Source: an uncultured Roseburia sp.
GTDB lineage: Bacteria; Bacillota; Clostridia; Lachnospirales; Lachnospiraceae
Reading direction: 5' to 3'
Assembly: GCA_910577925.1 (NCBI GenBank)
Contig: CAJTOI010000026.1
Location: forward strand, 1 to 41,436
Length of the DNA stretch: 41,436 bases
In this document: piece after piece, positions 16,404-24,694 of the stretch
Numbering within the stretch: the first letter of the stretch is position 1
Layout of the letters: each line of letters begins with the position of its first letter
Notes under the pieces: generated by a model
What the model was told of the DNA's origin: nothing
Databases searched by the model: none
What the model saw: the letters and a program-made list of their open reading frames with translations, nothing else
Position numbers and translations under genes: made by a program

Positions 16404-19005
16404 TTATTTCACCTTCACACTCTTATACTTTGAATAATCTCCATATACTTTCTTTTTCCCGACATTTTTATATGCCCTGACTTTATAATAATAGGTCTTT
16501 TTGCTCTTGAGCTTTTTGTCCGTATAGGTCGTCGTTTTTCCCGATTTTACGGTAGTGACTTTCTTGTACTTTCCGTTTTTACTCGTACTGCGGTAAATCT
16601 CATAGCCGGACGCACCGCTCGCTTTTTTCCATGTGATTTTTGCCTTTTTCGAAGACGTGCTTGTCACCTTTGAAATGCTTACCTTTGCCGGTTTTATCTT
16701 GGCCGATTTTACGCTGGAATACGGACTGTAAAGTTTCGTTTTCCCGCTCTTTTTATAGGCTCTGACCTTATAATAGTAGGTCTTTCCCATCGTCACTTTT
16801 TTGTCCGTGTACGATGTTGTCTTTCCGCCCGTGACAGTCTTTATTTTCTCGTATTTTCCGCTTTTTTTCGTCGAACGGTAAATTTCATAGCCGGACGCGC
16901 CGGACAGCTTTTTCCATGTCAGCTTCGCGCCTGTCCCGTCGGATGCCTTTAACGACACCTTTGCATCCGAAAAATATTGGTTGAACTTTACGGAATAGAC
17001 TGAATCGCTCCAATAATACCAATCCTTTGCGACTTTCACATAATATGTCCCCGCAGCCACGCTGCTGCTCACCGTAGTGCTTTTCGCATTTCCTTTGCTT
17101 GCCGCACTTGCCTGCTCCTGATAATTTGCATTATAAATCGTAACTTTCCAGAGATTTTCATCACTGCTTACCGAATCATGCTTAAAATCCACAGCGAGCA
17201 CGCCGGAATGTGAGACCTTTATTTTATAATAATCGACATCATCACTCTCCATAATCGTCCCTTTGCGCGTCTTTCCGACAGATGCGCTGTCCGCCGTTCC
17301 AAACGAATCGTTCCACTCGCTCTCCCAGTCCGATGCTGATTTATAACTTACCGTCAGCTTGTACGGTACATCGCTCCAATTCCAACTACTGTATCTGTTT
17401 ATCTTTATATAATAGGTTCCCGCGGCAAGCCCCACTTCCGCCATTGAAATGCCATTCTCTTTCCCCGCTGATGCACGATATTGCAACTCCTCGTATTGAT
17501 CATTAAACAGGCTGATTTCCCACAAGTTATTTGAATTGTTCACACTCTGATGTGTAAACTTTACCTTTACATGCCCCGCTTTTGGAATCGTAATTTTATA
17601 ATAATCAATATCATCTTCCTCCATCACAGTTCCATTCATTGTTTTTCCGGATAGAATATTATCCGCTGTCTCGAACGAATCATTCCACTCGCTTTCCCAA
17701 TCCGACGAAGCTGTATAATTTACTGTCAGCTGATATGGCGCATCACTCCAATTCCAACTACTGTATCCGTTTATCTTTATATAATACGTTCCTGCAACAA
17801 GCCCCACTCCTGTCAGTTCTGTTCCCCGCTCCTTCCCTATCGAAGTTCGGTACTGTAACTGCTCATACTGGTCGTTATACAAACTGATTCCCCATAACGC
17901 ATTCGAACTGTTCACACTCTCATGTGTGAAGTTCACCTTCACATAGCCCGCCTGCGGCACAGTAATTTTATAGTAATCCTCATCCTCGCTTTCCATCATT
18001 GTCCCGTTGACTGCTGTCCCGAATCCTATACTGTCTGCCGTCTCAAACGAATCATTCCACTCGCTTTCCCAGCCCGATGCCGCCGTATAATTGACTGTCA
18101 GCTGATATGGCGCATCACTCCAATTCCATCTACTGCATCCGTTTATCTTTATATAATAGGTTCCCGCAGGAAGCCCTGTTTCCGCCAGTTCTGTCCCCCG
18201 CTCCTTCCCTGTTGAAGTACGGTATTGCAGCTGTTTATACTGATTGTCATACAGATGAATTTCCCATAACGCATTCGCATTATTGACACTCTGATGCGTG
18301 AAATTCACCTTCACATAACCCGCCTGCGGCAAACTAAATTTATAATAATTATCCTCATCCAGCGCCCCGTCTACCGGACGATTGACACTGATTGCCAAAG
18401 CTTCGGAAAACGAATGATTATTCCCCTTAATATCTTCCTTTTTTCTCCTCCGCTTCTTCGGTCGCTTCCTCCGTATCCTCTGACGCTTCGTTTTCCTCCG
18501 TCATTTCCGTTTCTTCCTCAGTATCTTCTGCCGTTTCGGTTTCTTCCGTCGTTTCCGTTTCTTTCTCTGTCTCCGTCACGACTTCCGTATCCTCTGTCGT
18601 CTCCGTTGGTTCCGTCGACTCCGTCGTCTCGGTCACCTCTGACTCTGTTGCAGTTTCTGTATTCTCTGCCGGTTCCAACCCCTCTGTCTCCGTTGCGTCC
18701 TCCGTACTCTCTGTCGGTGCCTCGGTATTCTCTGTCGTCTCCGTTGGTTCCGTCGACTCCGTAGCTTCTGTTGTCTCTGTGGCCTGTGTCTCCGCAGACG
18801 CTTCTGTATTCTCCGTCGGTTCTACAGTCTCCACCGCTTCCCCCGCATTTTCCGCAGGATCTAATGCTTCTGTCTCTGCATCATTTTCTGTCTCTGCCAC
18901 AAATTCTGTTCCTGCCTCTGCCGCAAACAGTGCGCCGTCTGCCGAGGCAACGCTTCCCAGTGTCACACAAATTGCCATTGCTATCGCTATCCATCGTTTT
19001 CTCAT
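16404..19005 (-). pseudogene. Secreted repeat surface protein (PPC-like x4, FN3 x2), frameshifted
   Basis: It starts at the ATG at 19005, with AAGGA upstream, and has a signal peptide (RKRWIAIAMAICVTLG). A Thr/Glu/Ser-rich stalk of about 150 residues is followed by four repeats of about 112 residues with a beta-sandwich, PPC-like pattern (WESEWNDSFETAD, EDYYKI, GYVKVNFTH, AGTYYIKING), then two FN3 domains ending in KSVKVK. Frame is lost at six A's (18439-18444), between the stalk and the first repeat. Five A's would join EEKKEDIKGNNHSF without a break. As it stands only a 192-residue stalk protein is made. It is co-oriented with, and 65 bases from, the second surface gene, so both probably share the promoter at 19051-19079. 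The role is probably adhesion or substrate binding outside the cell. Confidence 0.85.
18592..18762. repeat. 33-bp direct repeat within the Thr/Glu-rich stalk
   Basis: The 33 bases at 18592-18624 recur exactly at 18730-18762, 138 bases apart. They encode repeated TESTEPTETTE units. Such repeats let the stalk expand or contract by recombination while keeping frame. Confidence 0.75.
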
Positions 19006-19050
19006 AATTTCCTTCATTCCGAAACGTTTGCAAATTCCTTCCTTAACACC

Positions 19051-19079
19051 ATTATAGTTGTGATACGACTATTTTTCAA
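19051..19079 (-). promoter_or_regulatory. Strong promoter of the surface-protein genes
   Basis: TTGAAA (19074-19079), a 17-base spacer and perfect TATAAT (19051-19056) on the minus strand, 46 bases before the start of the first surface gene. The spacer and -35 are inside an 18-bp inverted repeat. Confidence 0.75.
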
Positions 19080-19095
19080 TAGTCCTATCACAACT
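19056..19095. promoter_or_regulatory. 18-bp inverted repeat, likely operator of the XRE regulator
   Basis: Arms 19056-19073 and 19078-19095 are complementary at 17 of 18 positions with a four-base centre (TTTC). The repeat covers the -35 and spacer of the surface-gene promoter and ends 24 bases before the divergent XRE reading frame. That is the position expected for an autoregulating repressor site. The symmetric sequence is AT-rich and not followed by a T-tract, so termination is unlikely. Confidence 0.6.
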
Positions 19096-19119
19096 GAAAT
19101 GAACGAAGGAGGACCATTT

Positions 19120-19263
19120 ATGCAATTCGAAAACATCCGAAATCTCAGAGAAGACAGCAACAAAACACAGCAGGAGCTTGTCGACTATCTCTTAGGCAGA
19201 ACAACGGGCCGCACGCTTCGCGAACAGCCCTTATGTTCAACAAAAAACCGGCGGACTCCCTGA
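19120..19263 (+). pseudogene. XRE-family regulator with an internal deletion
   Basis: A 47-codon frame with an excellent GGAGG site seven bases before the ATG. The first 24 residues (FENIRNLREDSNKTQQELVDYL) are the start of a Cro/CI-type helix-turn-helix. They then jump directly to LGRTTGRT, which resembles the region after the DNA-binding domain, where family members typically read ..DYLLGRTD. About 40 codons, including the recognition helix, therefore appear to be deleted between two DYL-encoding copies. The remainder is unrelated and ends in the terminator hairpin of mfd. It is divergent from the surface genes, with the inverted repeat between. The product cannot bind DNA as a normal XRE protein. 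Confidence 0.65.
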
Positions 19264-19274
19264 ATCCGCCGGTT
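19241..19274 (-). terminator. Rho-independent terminator of the mfd operon
   Basis: A perfect 10-bp stem (arms 19265-19274 and 19246-19255, core CCGGCGG) with a nine-base loop is followed by TTTTTTG on the minus strand, about 80 bases after the mfd stop. It overlaps the end of the XRE frame. Confidence 0.85.
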
Positions 19275-19354
19275 CCTATACATTTTTTATGAAACATTAA
19301 TCACAGGATACATATAACACAATATCTACTGTCTTTAACAGATAATCATCCGCC

Positions 19355-22300
19355 TCAGGTATTGTCTTTTTCCATCCGCAGGCACTTCGCATCCTGTAAA
19401 AATTTCTCGACAATTTCCCTCCCGTCGACATTCTTTTCGCGCGAATTTTTTTTCAGGAAATAGGTAAAATACGGCGCCTTCGCATCCGCGGTAAATTTCA
19501 GATTCGGAGCGTAGCCCGCAACAAACCCCGGCAGCCCCGCAACGTCAATCTGTGCCCGCTCATACAGCGTAAACCGGATATAATCCGCCTTCTGCGCCAC
19601 TTCCGTAAAATAGCCTTCATGCGCCAGCGATTTAATCCTTGCGATATAGAGCAGATTTTCCACGGATTTCGGCGGTTCGCCGAAACGGTCAATCAGCTCC
19701 TCGAGCATCTCTTCGGCCTCCTCCTCATTCTCAATGCCCGCAATGCGCTTATAAATATCAAGTTTCTGCGTCTCATTCGGGATGTAGCCCATCGGGATAT
19801 AGGCGTCAATGTCAATGTCAATCGAAGTGTCAAAGCTTTCCTCCACCCGGATGCCTTTCGCCTCCTTGACCGCCTCGTTGAGCATTTTGCAGTACAGATC
19901 GTACCCCACGGCCTCCATATGGCCGTGCTGCTCCGCCCCTAAAAGATTGCCGGCGCCGCGGATTTCCAGATCCCGCATCGCAATCTTAAAACCGCTCCCG
20001 AGCTCCGTGTATTCCTTGATCGCCGCAAGGCGCTTCTCCGCTATCTCCTTTAACATCTTATCCCGCTTGTACATCAAAAACGCATACGCGGTACGGCTTG
20101 AGCGCCCCACGCGGCCTCTGAGCTGGTACAGCTGCGAAAGCCCCATATTATCCGCATCGTGAATAATCATCGTATTCACATTGGAGATGTCCAGCCCTGT
20201 TTCTATAATTGTAGTAGATACCAGCACATCAATTTCGCCGTTGATAAACCGGTACATAATATTTTCGAGCTCGACCTCTTTCATCTGGCCGTGCGCATAT
20301 GCGACATTCGCCTCCGGCACCAGCTCCGCAAGCTTGGCCGCCACATCCGCGATCTCGCGCACACGGTTATACACGTAATATGCCTGTCCGCCCCGCACCA
20401 GTTCCCTGGAAATTGCCTCGCGCACCAGTTCCTCATTGTACTCCATCACATAGGTCTGTATCGGAATCCGGTCCATCGGAGGTTCTTCCAGCACACTCAT
20501 GTCGCGGATGCCGATCAGACTCATGTGCAGTGTGCGCGGAATCGGCGTCGCCGTCAGCATCAGCACGTCGACATTCGTTTTCAGCTGCTTGATTTTCTCC
20601 TTGTGGGTTACGCCGAACCGCTGCTCCTCATCGATGATCAAAAGCCCCAGATCCTTGTATACCACGTCTTTTGACAGCAGGCGGTGCGTGCCGATGACAA
20701 TATCCGCCTCCCCCTTTTTCAGCCGCTCCACGGTCTTTTTCTGCTCTGCGGCGCTGCGGAAGCGGCACAGCAGTTCCACATTGACCGGAAAATCCTTCAT
20801 GCGCTGCACAAAATTATTGTAGTGCTGCTGCGCGAGAATCGTCGTCGGCACGAGAAACGCCACCTGCTTGCCGTCCTGCACGGCCTTAAACGCCGCCCGG
20901 ATCGCAATCTCCGTCTTGCCGTAGCCCACATCGCCGCAGACAAGGCGATCCATGATCTTGTCGCTTTCCATATCCGCCTTAGTCGCGGCAATCGCAAGCT
21001 CCTGGTCCTCTGTCTCCTCAAACGGAAACATCTCCTCAAACTCTCTCTGCCATACGGTATCCGGCCCGTAGGCAAACCCTTTGTCCCTCTGGCGCACCGC
21101 ATACAGCCGTACCAGATCCCCGGCAATCTCTTTGACGGCCCCGCGGACTTTTGATTTTGTCTTTCCCCACTCCTGCCCGCCGAGCTTGTTGAGCCTCGGC
21201 TTTTTCGCATCCGCACCGGCGTATTTCTGAATCAGTTCCAGCTGCGTTGCCAGAATATAAAGATTTCCGCCGCCGGCGTATTCAATCTTGATATAATCCT
21301 TGACGGTCTTATCGACCTCAATTTTCTCGATGCCCCGGTAAATGCCGAGGCCGTGATTTTCATGCACCACATAATCCCCGACATTCAGGTCCGTAAAGCT
21401 TGCGATCTTCTCCCCTTCATAGGTCTTGCGGCGCTTCTTTTTCTTCTTTTCCCCGCCGAAAATATCGCTCTCGGAGATCACGACAAACTTCAAAAGCGGG
21501 TACTCATAGCCCTTTTTCACTTTTCCGCAGCTCACCATAATCTCTCCGGGCTTAATCTCATGTTCAAAGTCTTCCGAATAAAAAGCATTCAGCCCTTCCG
21601 CAAGCAAATCCTCCGCAAGCCGCTTGGCCCGCGTCCGCGAACCGGAAAGCAGGATTGCCTGAAACCCGTTTTTCTTATAGCGTGTCAAATCCTTCACCAA
21701 AAGCTCAAAGCTGTTATTATACGGATTCACGGTTTTGGATGTGATATTGATTCTCGATTTGATTTCCAGATGCGGATTTTTTAAATCCAACGCCACAAGC
21801 GAAATACATCTGCGCTGTAAAAGCTTCGCAAGAATTTCCCGGCACGCAAACAGCTCACGCATCTGTCCCGGCAGTATATAACCCTTTTCTAAGCGCTGCT
21901 TCATACTCTCGGCAAATTCCGTCTCGGTCGCCATCCCCCGCTCGATGCTCCGAATCGTCTCGTCTAAAAAGACGACGGAACTTTGTCCGTCAAAATAATC
22001 GAGCAGCGATACGCGCTCCCCGCAGAAATAGGAGAGATACGCGTCAAGCCCGGCGCTGACGCCAAGCTCTCCCGCGGTCTCTGCAATCTCTTCCGCCGCC
22101 GACAATACACGGTGGGCCTCCTCCGTTTTCATCTCCCTCCGAAGCTTCGCGGAGACCTCTTTTGCCTCCGCAAGAATCCGCCGGATTCCTTCCTCGCGCT
22201 GCCGCGCGGAAAGCACGAGCTCGCAGGCCGGATAAATGTGCACCTCGCTGAGGTTCTCAACCGAGCGCTGGCTCTCCGCGTCGAAGGAGCGGATGGAATC

Positions 22301-22894
22301 CACCTCATCCCCCCACAGCTCAATCCGGAACGGATTCTCCTCCGTCAGAGGAAAAATGTCAATAATACCGCCGCGCACCGAAAATTCTCCCCGGGTCTCG
22401 GCCTGATAATTCTTCTCATAGCCAAGCTCCGCCAAATGGCGCGAAAGTTCCTTTAAGTCCACGGTATCTCCCACGGCAATCCGCGTCACGGCCTGAATAA
22501 ACGTCTCCGGACCGGGCATCGGGTTCATAAGGGCGTCAAAGGTTGTGATAATCGTGCAGGTTTTCTCCTCCGCCATAAGCTTGAGCGCATTGATCCGCTC
22601 CGCCGTCAGCACGTTTCCGCGTATGTCCGACTGATAAAACAGGATATCCTTTGCCGGGTAATAAGCGGCGCGTCTGTCAAAAAAGTGGTACTCCTCCCAC
22701 AGCTCCTTCGCCCGCTGCTCGTGAAACGTAACAATGATTCTGTTTCCGGAACCATTGTTTACGCTGTATATCATGTGCGGTTTTGCCGCGTCAATACAGC
22801 CCGAAATCTGAACGACTCCCGACAGCCCCGGGAGACTGCGCTCCAAATCTTCGAACTCCTTCCACCCCTGCAGGGGTTCTGTGAATGTCCTCAC
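19355..22894 (-). CDS. mfd: Transcription-repair coupling factor
   Basis: Mfd displaces RNA polymerase stalled at lesions and recruits UvrA. At 1,179 residues it is the normal length and has all parts: an N-terminal UvrB-like module (VRGGIIDIFPL), a Lys-rich linker, the CarD-like RNA-polymerase-interacting domain (VGDYVVHENHGLGIYRGIEK), helicase Walker A GDVGYGKTEIA, the DEEQ box IIDEEQRFGV, the TRG region LTATPIPRTLHMSL, ETGLDISNVNT, QLRGRVGRS, and the C-terminal autoinhibitory domain. GTG is the start: it directly follows the pth stop, with AGGAGG five bases upstream, so the genes are translationally linked. The pth-mfd order is conserved in Firmicutes. Confidence 0.97.
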   Translation of the reverse strand: MRTFTEPLQGWKEFEDLERSLPGLSGVVQISGCIDAAKPHMIYSVNNGSGNRIIVTFHEQRAKELWEEYHFFDRRAAYYPAKDILFYQSDIRGNVLTAERINALKLMAEEKTCTIITTFDALMNPMPGPETFIQAVTRIAVGDTVDLKELSRHLAELGYEKNYQAETRGEFSVRGGIIDIFPLTEENPFRIELWGDEVDSIRSFDAESQRSVENLSEVHIYPACELVLSARQREEGIRRILAEAKEVSAKLRREMKTEEAHRVLSAAEEIAETAGELGVSAGLDAYLSYFCGERVSLLDYFDGQSSVVFLDETIRSIERGMATETEFAESMKQRLEKGYILPGQMRELFACREILAKLLQRRCISLVALDLKNPHLEIKSRINITSKTVNPYNNSFELLVKDLTRYKKNGFQAILLSGSRTRAKRLAEDLLAEGLNAFYSEDFEHEIKPGEIMVSCGKVKKGYEYPLLKFVVISESDIFGGEKKKKKRRKTYEGEKIASFTDLNVGDYVVHENHGLGIYRGIEKIEVDKTVKDYIKIEYAGGGNLYILATQLELIQKYAGADAKKPRLNKLGGQEWGKTKSKVRGAVKEIAGDLVRLYAVRQRDKGFAYGPDTVWQREFEEMFPFEETEDQELAIAATKADMESDKIMDRLVCGDVGYGKTEIAIRAAFKAVQDGKQVAFLVPTTILAQQHYNNFVQRMKDFPVNVELLCRFRSAAEQKKTVERLKKGEADIVIGTHRLLSKDVVYKDLGLLIIDEEQRFGVTHKEKIKQLKTNVDVLMLTATPIPRTLHMSLIGIRDMSVLEEPPMDRIPIQTYVMEYNEELVREAISRELVRGGQAYYVYNRVREIADVAAKLAELVPEANVAYAHGQMKEVELENIMYRFINGEIDVLVSTTIIETGLDISNVNTMIIHDADNMGLSQLYQLRGRVGRSSRTAYAFLMYKRDKMLKEIAEKRLAAIKEYTELGSGFKIAMRDLEIRGAGNLLGAEQHGHMEAVGYDLYCKMLNEAVKEAKGIRVEESFDTSIDIDIDAYIPMGYIPNETQKLDIYKRIAGIENEEEAEEMLEELIDRFGEPPKSVENLLYIARIKSLAHEGYFTEVAQKADYIRFTLYERAQIDVAGLPGFVAGYAPNLKFTADAKAPYFTYFLKKNSREKNVDGREIVEKFLQDAKCLRMEKDNT

Positions 22895-23473
22895 TTATGC
22901 CTCCTGTTTCTTCCCGTTAAACTCGTTCATCGCCGCATCCGCTCTGCCGCACACCGCAAGTCCGACCGCGGCTGCGGCATCCGTTACGGCCTCCTTCACC
23001 TTCGCGCGGTCCGCCGCATCAAAGCGTCCGAGCACATAATCCGCCAGATCCCATCCCTTCGGCTTTTCACCCACGCCGACTTTAATCCGCATAAAATTCT
23101 GCGTGCCTGTCACCGCAATGATATTTTTAATGCCGTTGTGCCCGCCGGCGCTTCCCTTTTTGCGGATGCGGATGCTTCCCGGCGCAAGACTGATATCGTC
23201 AAACACCACCAGCATCTCTGTCTCAGGGTCCAGCTTATAGTAATTCAGAAGCTCGGCCACACTCTCGCCGCTCAGGTTCATAAAGGTCTGAGGCTTTGCA
23301 AGCACCACCTTCTGTCCCTCGATGACGCCCCTGCCGCAGAGCGCTCTGTGTTTCTTCTCGCTGATACTGATATTATATTTGTCCGCAAGGGCATCCATGA
23401 CATCAAATCCCACATTATGCCTTGTATGTTCATACTGTCTGCCCGGATTCCCCAGTCCGATTACCAAAAACAT
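22895..23473 (-). CDS. pth: Peptidyl-tRNA hydrolase
   Basis: Pth releases tRNA from peptidyl-tRNA that drops off the ribosome. The 192-residue protein begins FLVIGLGNPGRQYEHTRHNVGF, with the catalytic His in TRHNVGF. It contains LAKPQTFMNLSGESV and DDISLAPGSIRIRKKGSAGGHNG, all family hallmarks. The frame is open 60 codons further upstream, but the ATG at 23473 has GAGGAG four bases before it and starts the homology. It overlaps the 3' end of glmU by 44 bases in another frame, an unusually long overlap. Confidence 0.96.
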   Translation of the reverse strand: MFLVIGLGNPGRQYEHTRHNVGFDVMDALADKYNISISEKKHRALCGRGVIEGQKVVLAKPQTFMNLSGESVAELLNYYKLDPETEMLVVFDDISLAPGSIRIRKKGSAGGHNGIKNIIAVTGTQNFMRIKVGVGEKPKGWDLADYVLGRFDAADRAKVKEAVTDAAAAVGLAVCGRADAAMNEFNGKKQEA

Positions 23474-24224
23474 GATTCTCCTCATTTCCGCGCCGCTGCC
23501 TTGCCCGGATAATCTCCGCCGCTGCCGCCAGCTGCTCTTTATCGTTGACTCCCGTGATATCCTCCGCATTCTCCAATGCAAACGCATCCACGCTCCGCCC
23601 CTTTTCTCTGATAATGGTGAGCGTATCCGGCAGATAATATTCTCCCTGGGCATTATTCGGACGAATTTCCTCTAACGCCTCCCGAAGGTCTCTTGTCTCG
23701 AAAATATACATTCCGGAGTTGATCTCGCAGGACGCCCGCTCCTCCTCGGTCGCATCCTTATGTTCCACGCTCTTTACAAAATTTCCGTCCGCATCGCGGA
23801 TAATCCGGCCGTATCCCGTCGGATCATCTGCCTTTGCGGATAACACCGTCACCGCATTCCCGCATTTCGCGTGGTGCTCCCGCAATCTGTTTAGCGTGTC
23901 TGCCGTAATCAGCGGCGTATCGCCGAACAGAATCAGCGTCTGTCCCTCTTCCCCGAGAAACGCTTCGGCGCATTTCACCGCATGGCCGGTCCCGAGCTGC
24001 TGTTCCTGAAATGCAAAGACCACATCCTTATGGGCAAGCATCCGTTTCACCGCCTCATGCTGATATCCCACAACAAGGCAGATTTCATCCGCCCCCGCCT
24101 GCTGCGCCGCATCAATGACATAGTCTGCCAGACATTTCCCCTCTATCGCATGTACCACTTTCGGCAGGTCCGATTTCATTCTCGTTCCCTTTCCCGCCGC
24201 AAGAATGACTGCTTTTAACTTCAT
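23430..24224 (-). CDS. glmU: GlmU-like UDP-GlcNAc pyrophosphorylase, uridylyltransferase domain only
   Basis: A nucleotidyltransferase making UDP-GlcNAc from GlcNAc-1-P and UTP. The N-terminal signature LAAGKGTRMKSDLPKVVH, QLGTGHAV, LFGDTPLI, GYGRIIRD, EINSGMYIF and GEYYLPD are all as in GlmU. Full GlmU is about 455 residues, with a left-handed beta-helix acetyltransferase half. This protein is only 264 and ends shortly after ITGVNDKEQLAAAAEIIRAR, exactly where the helix should begin. The last residues (GNEENHVFGNRTGESG) are just another frame of the pth start. The missing GlcN-1-P acetyltransferase must come from elsewhere. AGGAGG lies seven bases before the ATG at 24224. It follows spoVG, as in B. 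subtilis. Confidence 0.88.
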   Translation of the reverse strand: MKLKAVILAAGKGTRMKSDLPKVVHAIEGKCLADYVIDAAQQAGADEICLVVGYQHEAVKRMLAHKDVVFAFQEQQLGTGHAVKCAEAFLGEEGQTLILFGDTPLITADTLNRLREHHAKCGNAVTVLSAKADDPTGYGRIIRDADGNFVKSVEHKDATEEERASCEINSGMYIFETRDLREALEEIRPNNAQGEYYLPDTLTIIREKGRSVDAFALENAEDITGVNDKEQLAAAAEIIRARQRRGNEENHVFGNRTGESGQTV

Positions 24225-24254
24225 TTTCATTCCTCCTTACATTGCTTACGTTTC

Positions 24255-24282
24255 ATTTTACCGTAGATTTTAGAATTTACAA
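24255..24282 (-). promoter_or_regulatory. Probable promoter of glmU-pth-mfd
   Basis: TTGTAA (24277-24282), a 16-base spacer and TAAAAT (24255-24260) on the minus strand, 30 bases before the glmU start and after the spoVG terminator. Confidence 0.5.
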
Positions 24283-24293
24283 GCCGAAAATTT

Positions 24294-24324
24294 GGGCTGC
24301 ATATTTCTATCTTATACGCAGCCC
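24294..24324. repeat. 11-bp inverted repeat between spoVG terminator and glmU promoter
   Basis: Arms 24314-24324 and 24294-24304 pair on the minus strand with one G-U. The following bases (AAATTTTC) are not a good T-tract. It may support termination or be a regulator site. Confidence 0.4.
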
Positions 24325-24338
24325 CGATTTTTCATGTC

Positions 24339-24367
24339 AAAAAAGGAGACCGTCTCCGACGGTCTCC
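24339..24367 (-). terminator. Rho-independent terminator of glgC-glgD-spoVG
   Basis: A perfect 10-bp stem (GGAGACCGTC, arms 24358-24367 and 24345-24354) with a three-base loop and TTTTTT follows on the minus strand, 34 bases past the spoVG stop. Confidence 0.9.
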
Positions 24368-24401
24368 TCTATCTCGCATTTGCGATACCCCTATCGTATT
24401 T

Positions 24402-24668
24402 TTACCCTTCTGCCTCTACAGTCTCCTGATACCGTTCCAAAATCAACCGCTGAATCCGGTCTCTGGTATCGGAATTAATCGGATGTGCAATGTCGCGGTA
24501 TTCTCCGTCCGCTGCTTTGCGGCTTGGCATTGCGATAAACAAGCCCTTTTCCCCTTCGATCACCTTAATGTCATGCACCACAAATTCTTCATCGATTGTG
24601 ATGGATACCACCGCTTTCATTTTCCCTTCTTTTTCGACTTTCCTGATTCGCACATCTGTAATCTGCAT
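24402..24668 (-). CDS. spoVG: Septation/sporulation regulator SpoVG
   Basis: SpoVG is a small nucleic-acid-binding regulator affecting division-site choice, sporulation and, in several Firmicutes, virulence or capsule genes. The 88-residue sequence matches it throughout: MQITDVRIRKV, a VVSITIDEEFVVHDIKVIEG core, the GLFIAMPSRK binding strand, and DIAHPINSDTRDRIQ. AGGGGG lies about ten bases before the ATG. It sits 26 bases behind glgD with no terminator or clear promoter between, so it may be read through from glgC. A strong terminator then separates it from glmU. Confidence 0.97.
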   Translation of the reverse strand: MQITDVRIRKVEKEGKMKAVVSITIDEEFVVHDIKVIEGEKGLFIAMPSRKAADGEYRDIAHPINSDTRDRIQRLILERYQETVEAEG

Positions 24669-24694
24669 AATCTTATGTCCCCCTTCATGTCACT

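Noticed and set aside
18427..18444. Programmed ribosomal frameshift at the A-run of the first surface gene
   Set aside because: The classic A AAA AAG slippery heptamer is not in the right phase: restoring frame needs a +1 shift or one base fewer, and no stimulatory structure is obvious.
18450..18850. Short repeated units resembling a CRISPR or satellite array
   Set aside because: They encode Thr/Glu/Ser-rich stalk residues in frame with an exported protein; unit lengths vary and there are no regular spacers.
24294..24324. Riboswitch or attenuator ahead of glmU (glmS-like)
   Set aside because: A single 11-bp hairpin lies upstream of the predicted promoter, outside the transcript, and no ribozyme core is visible.
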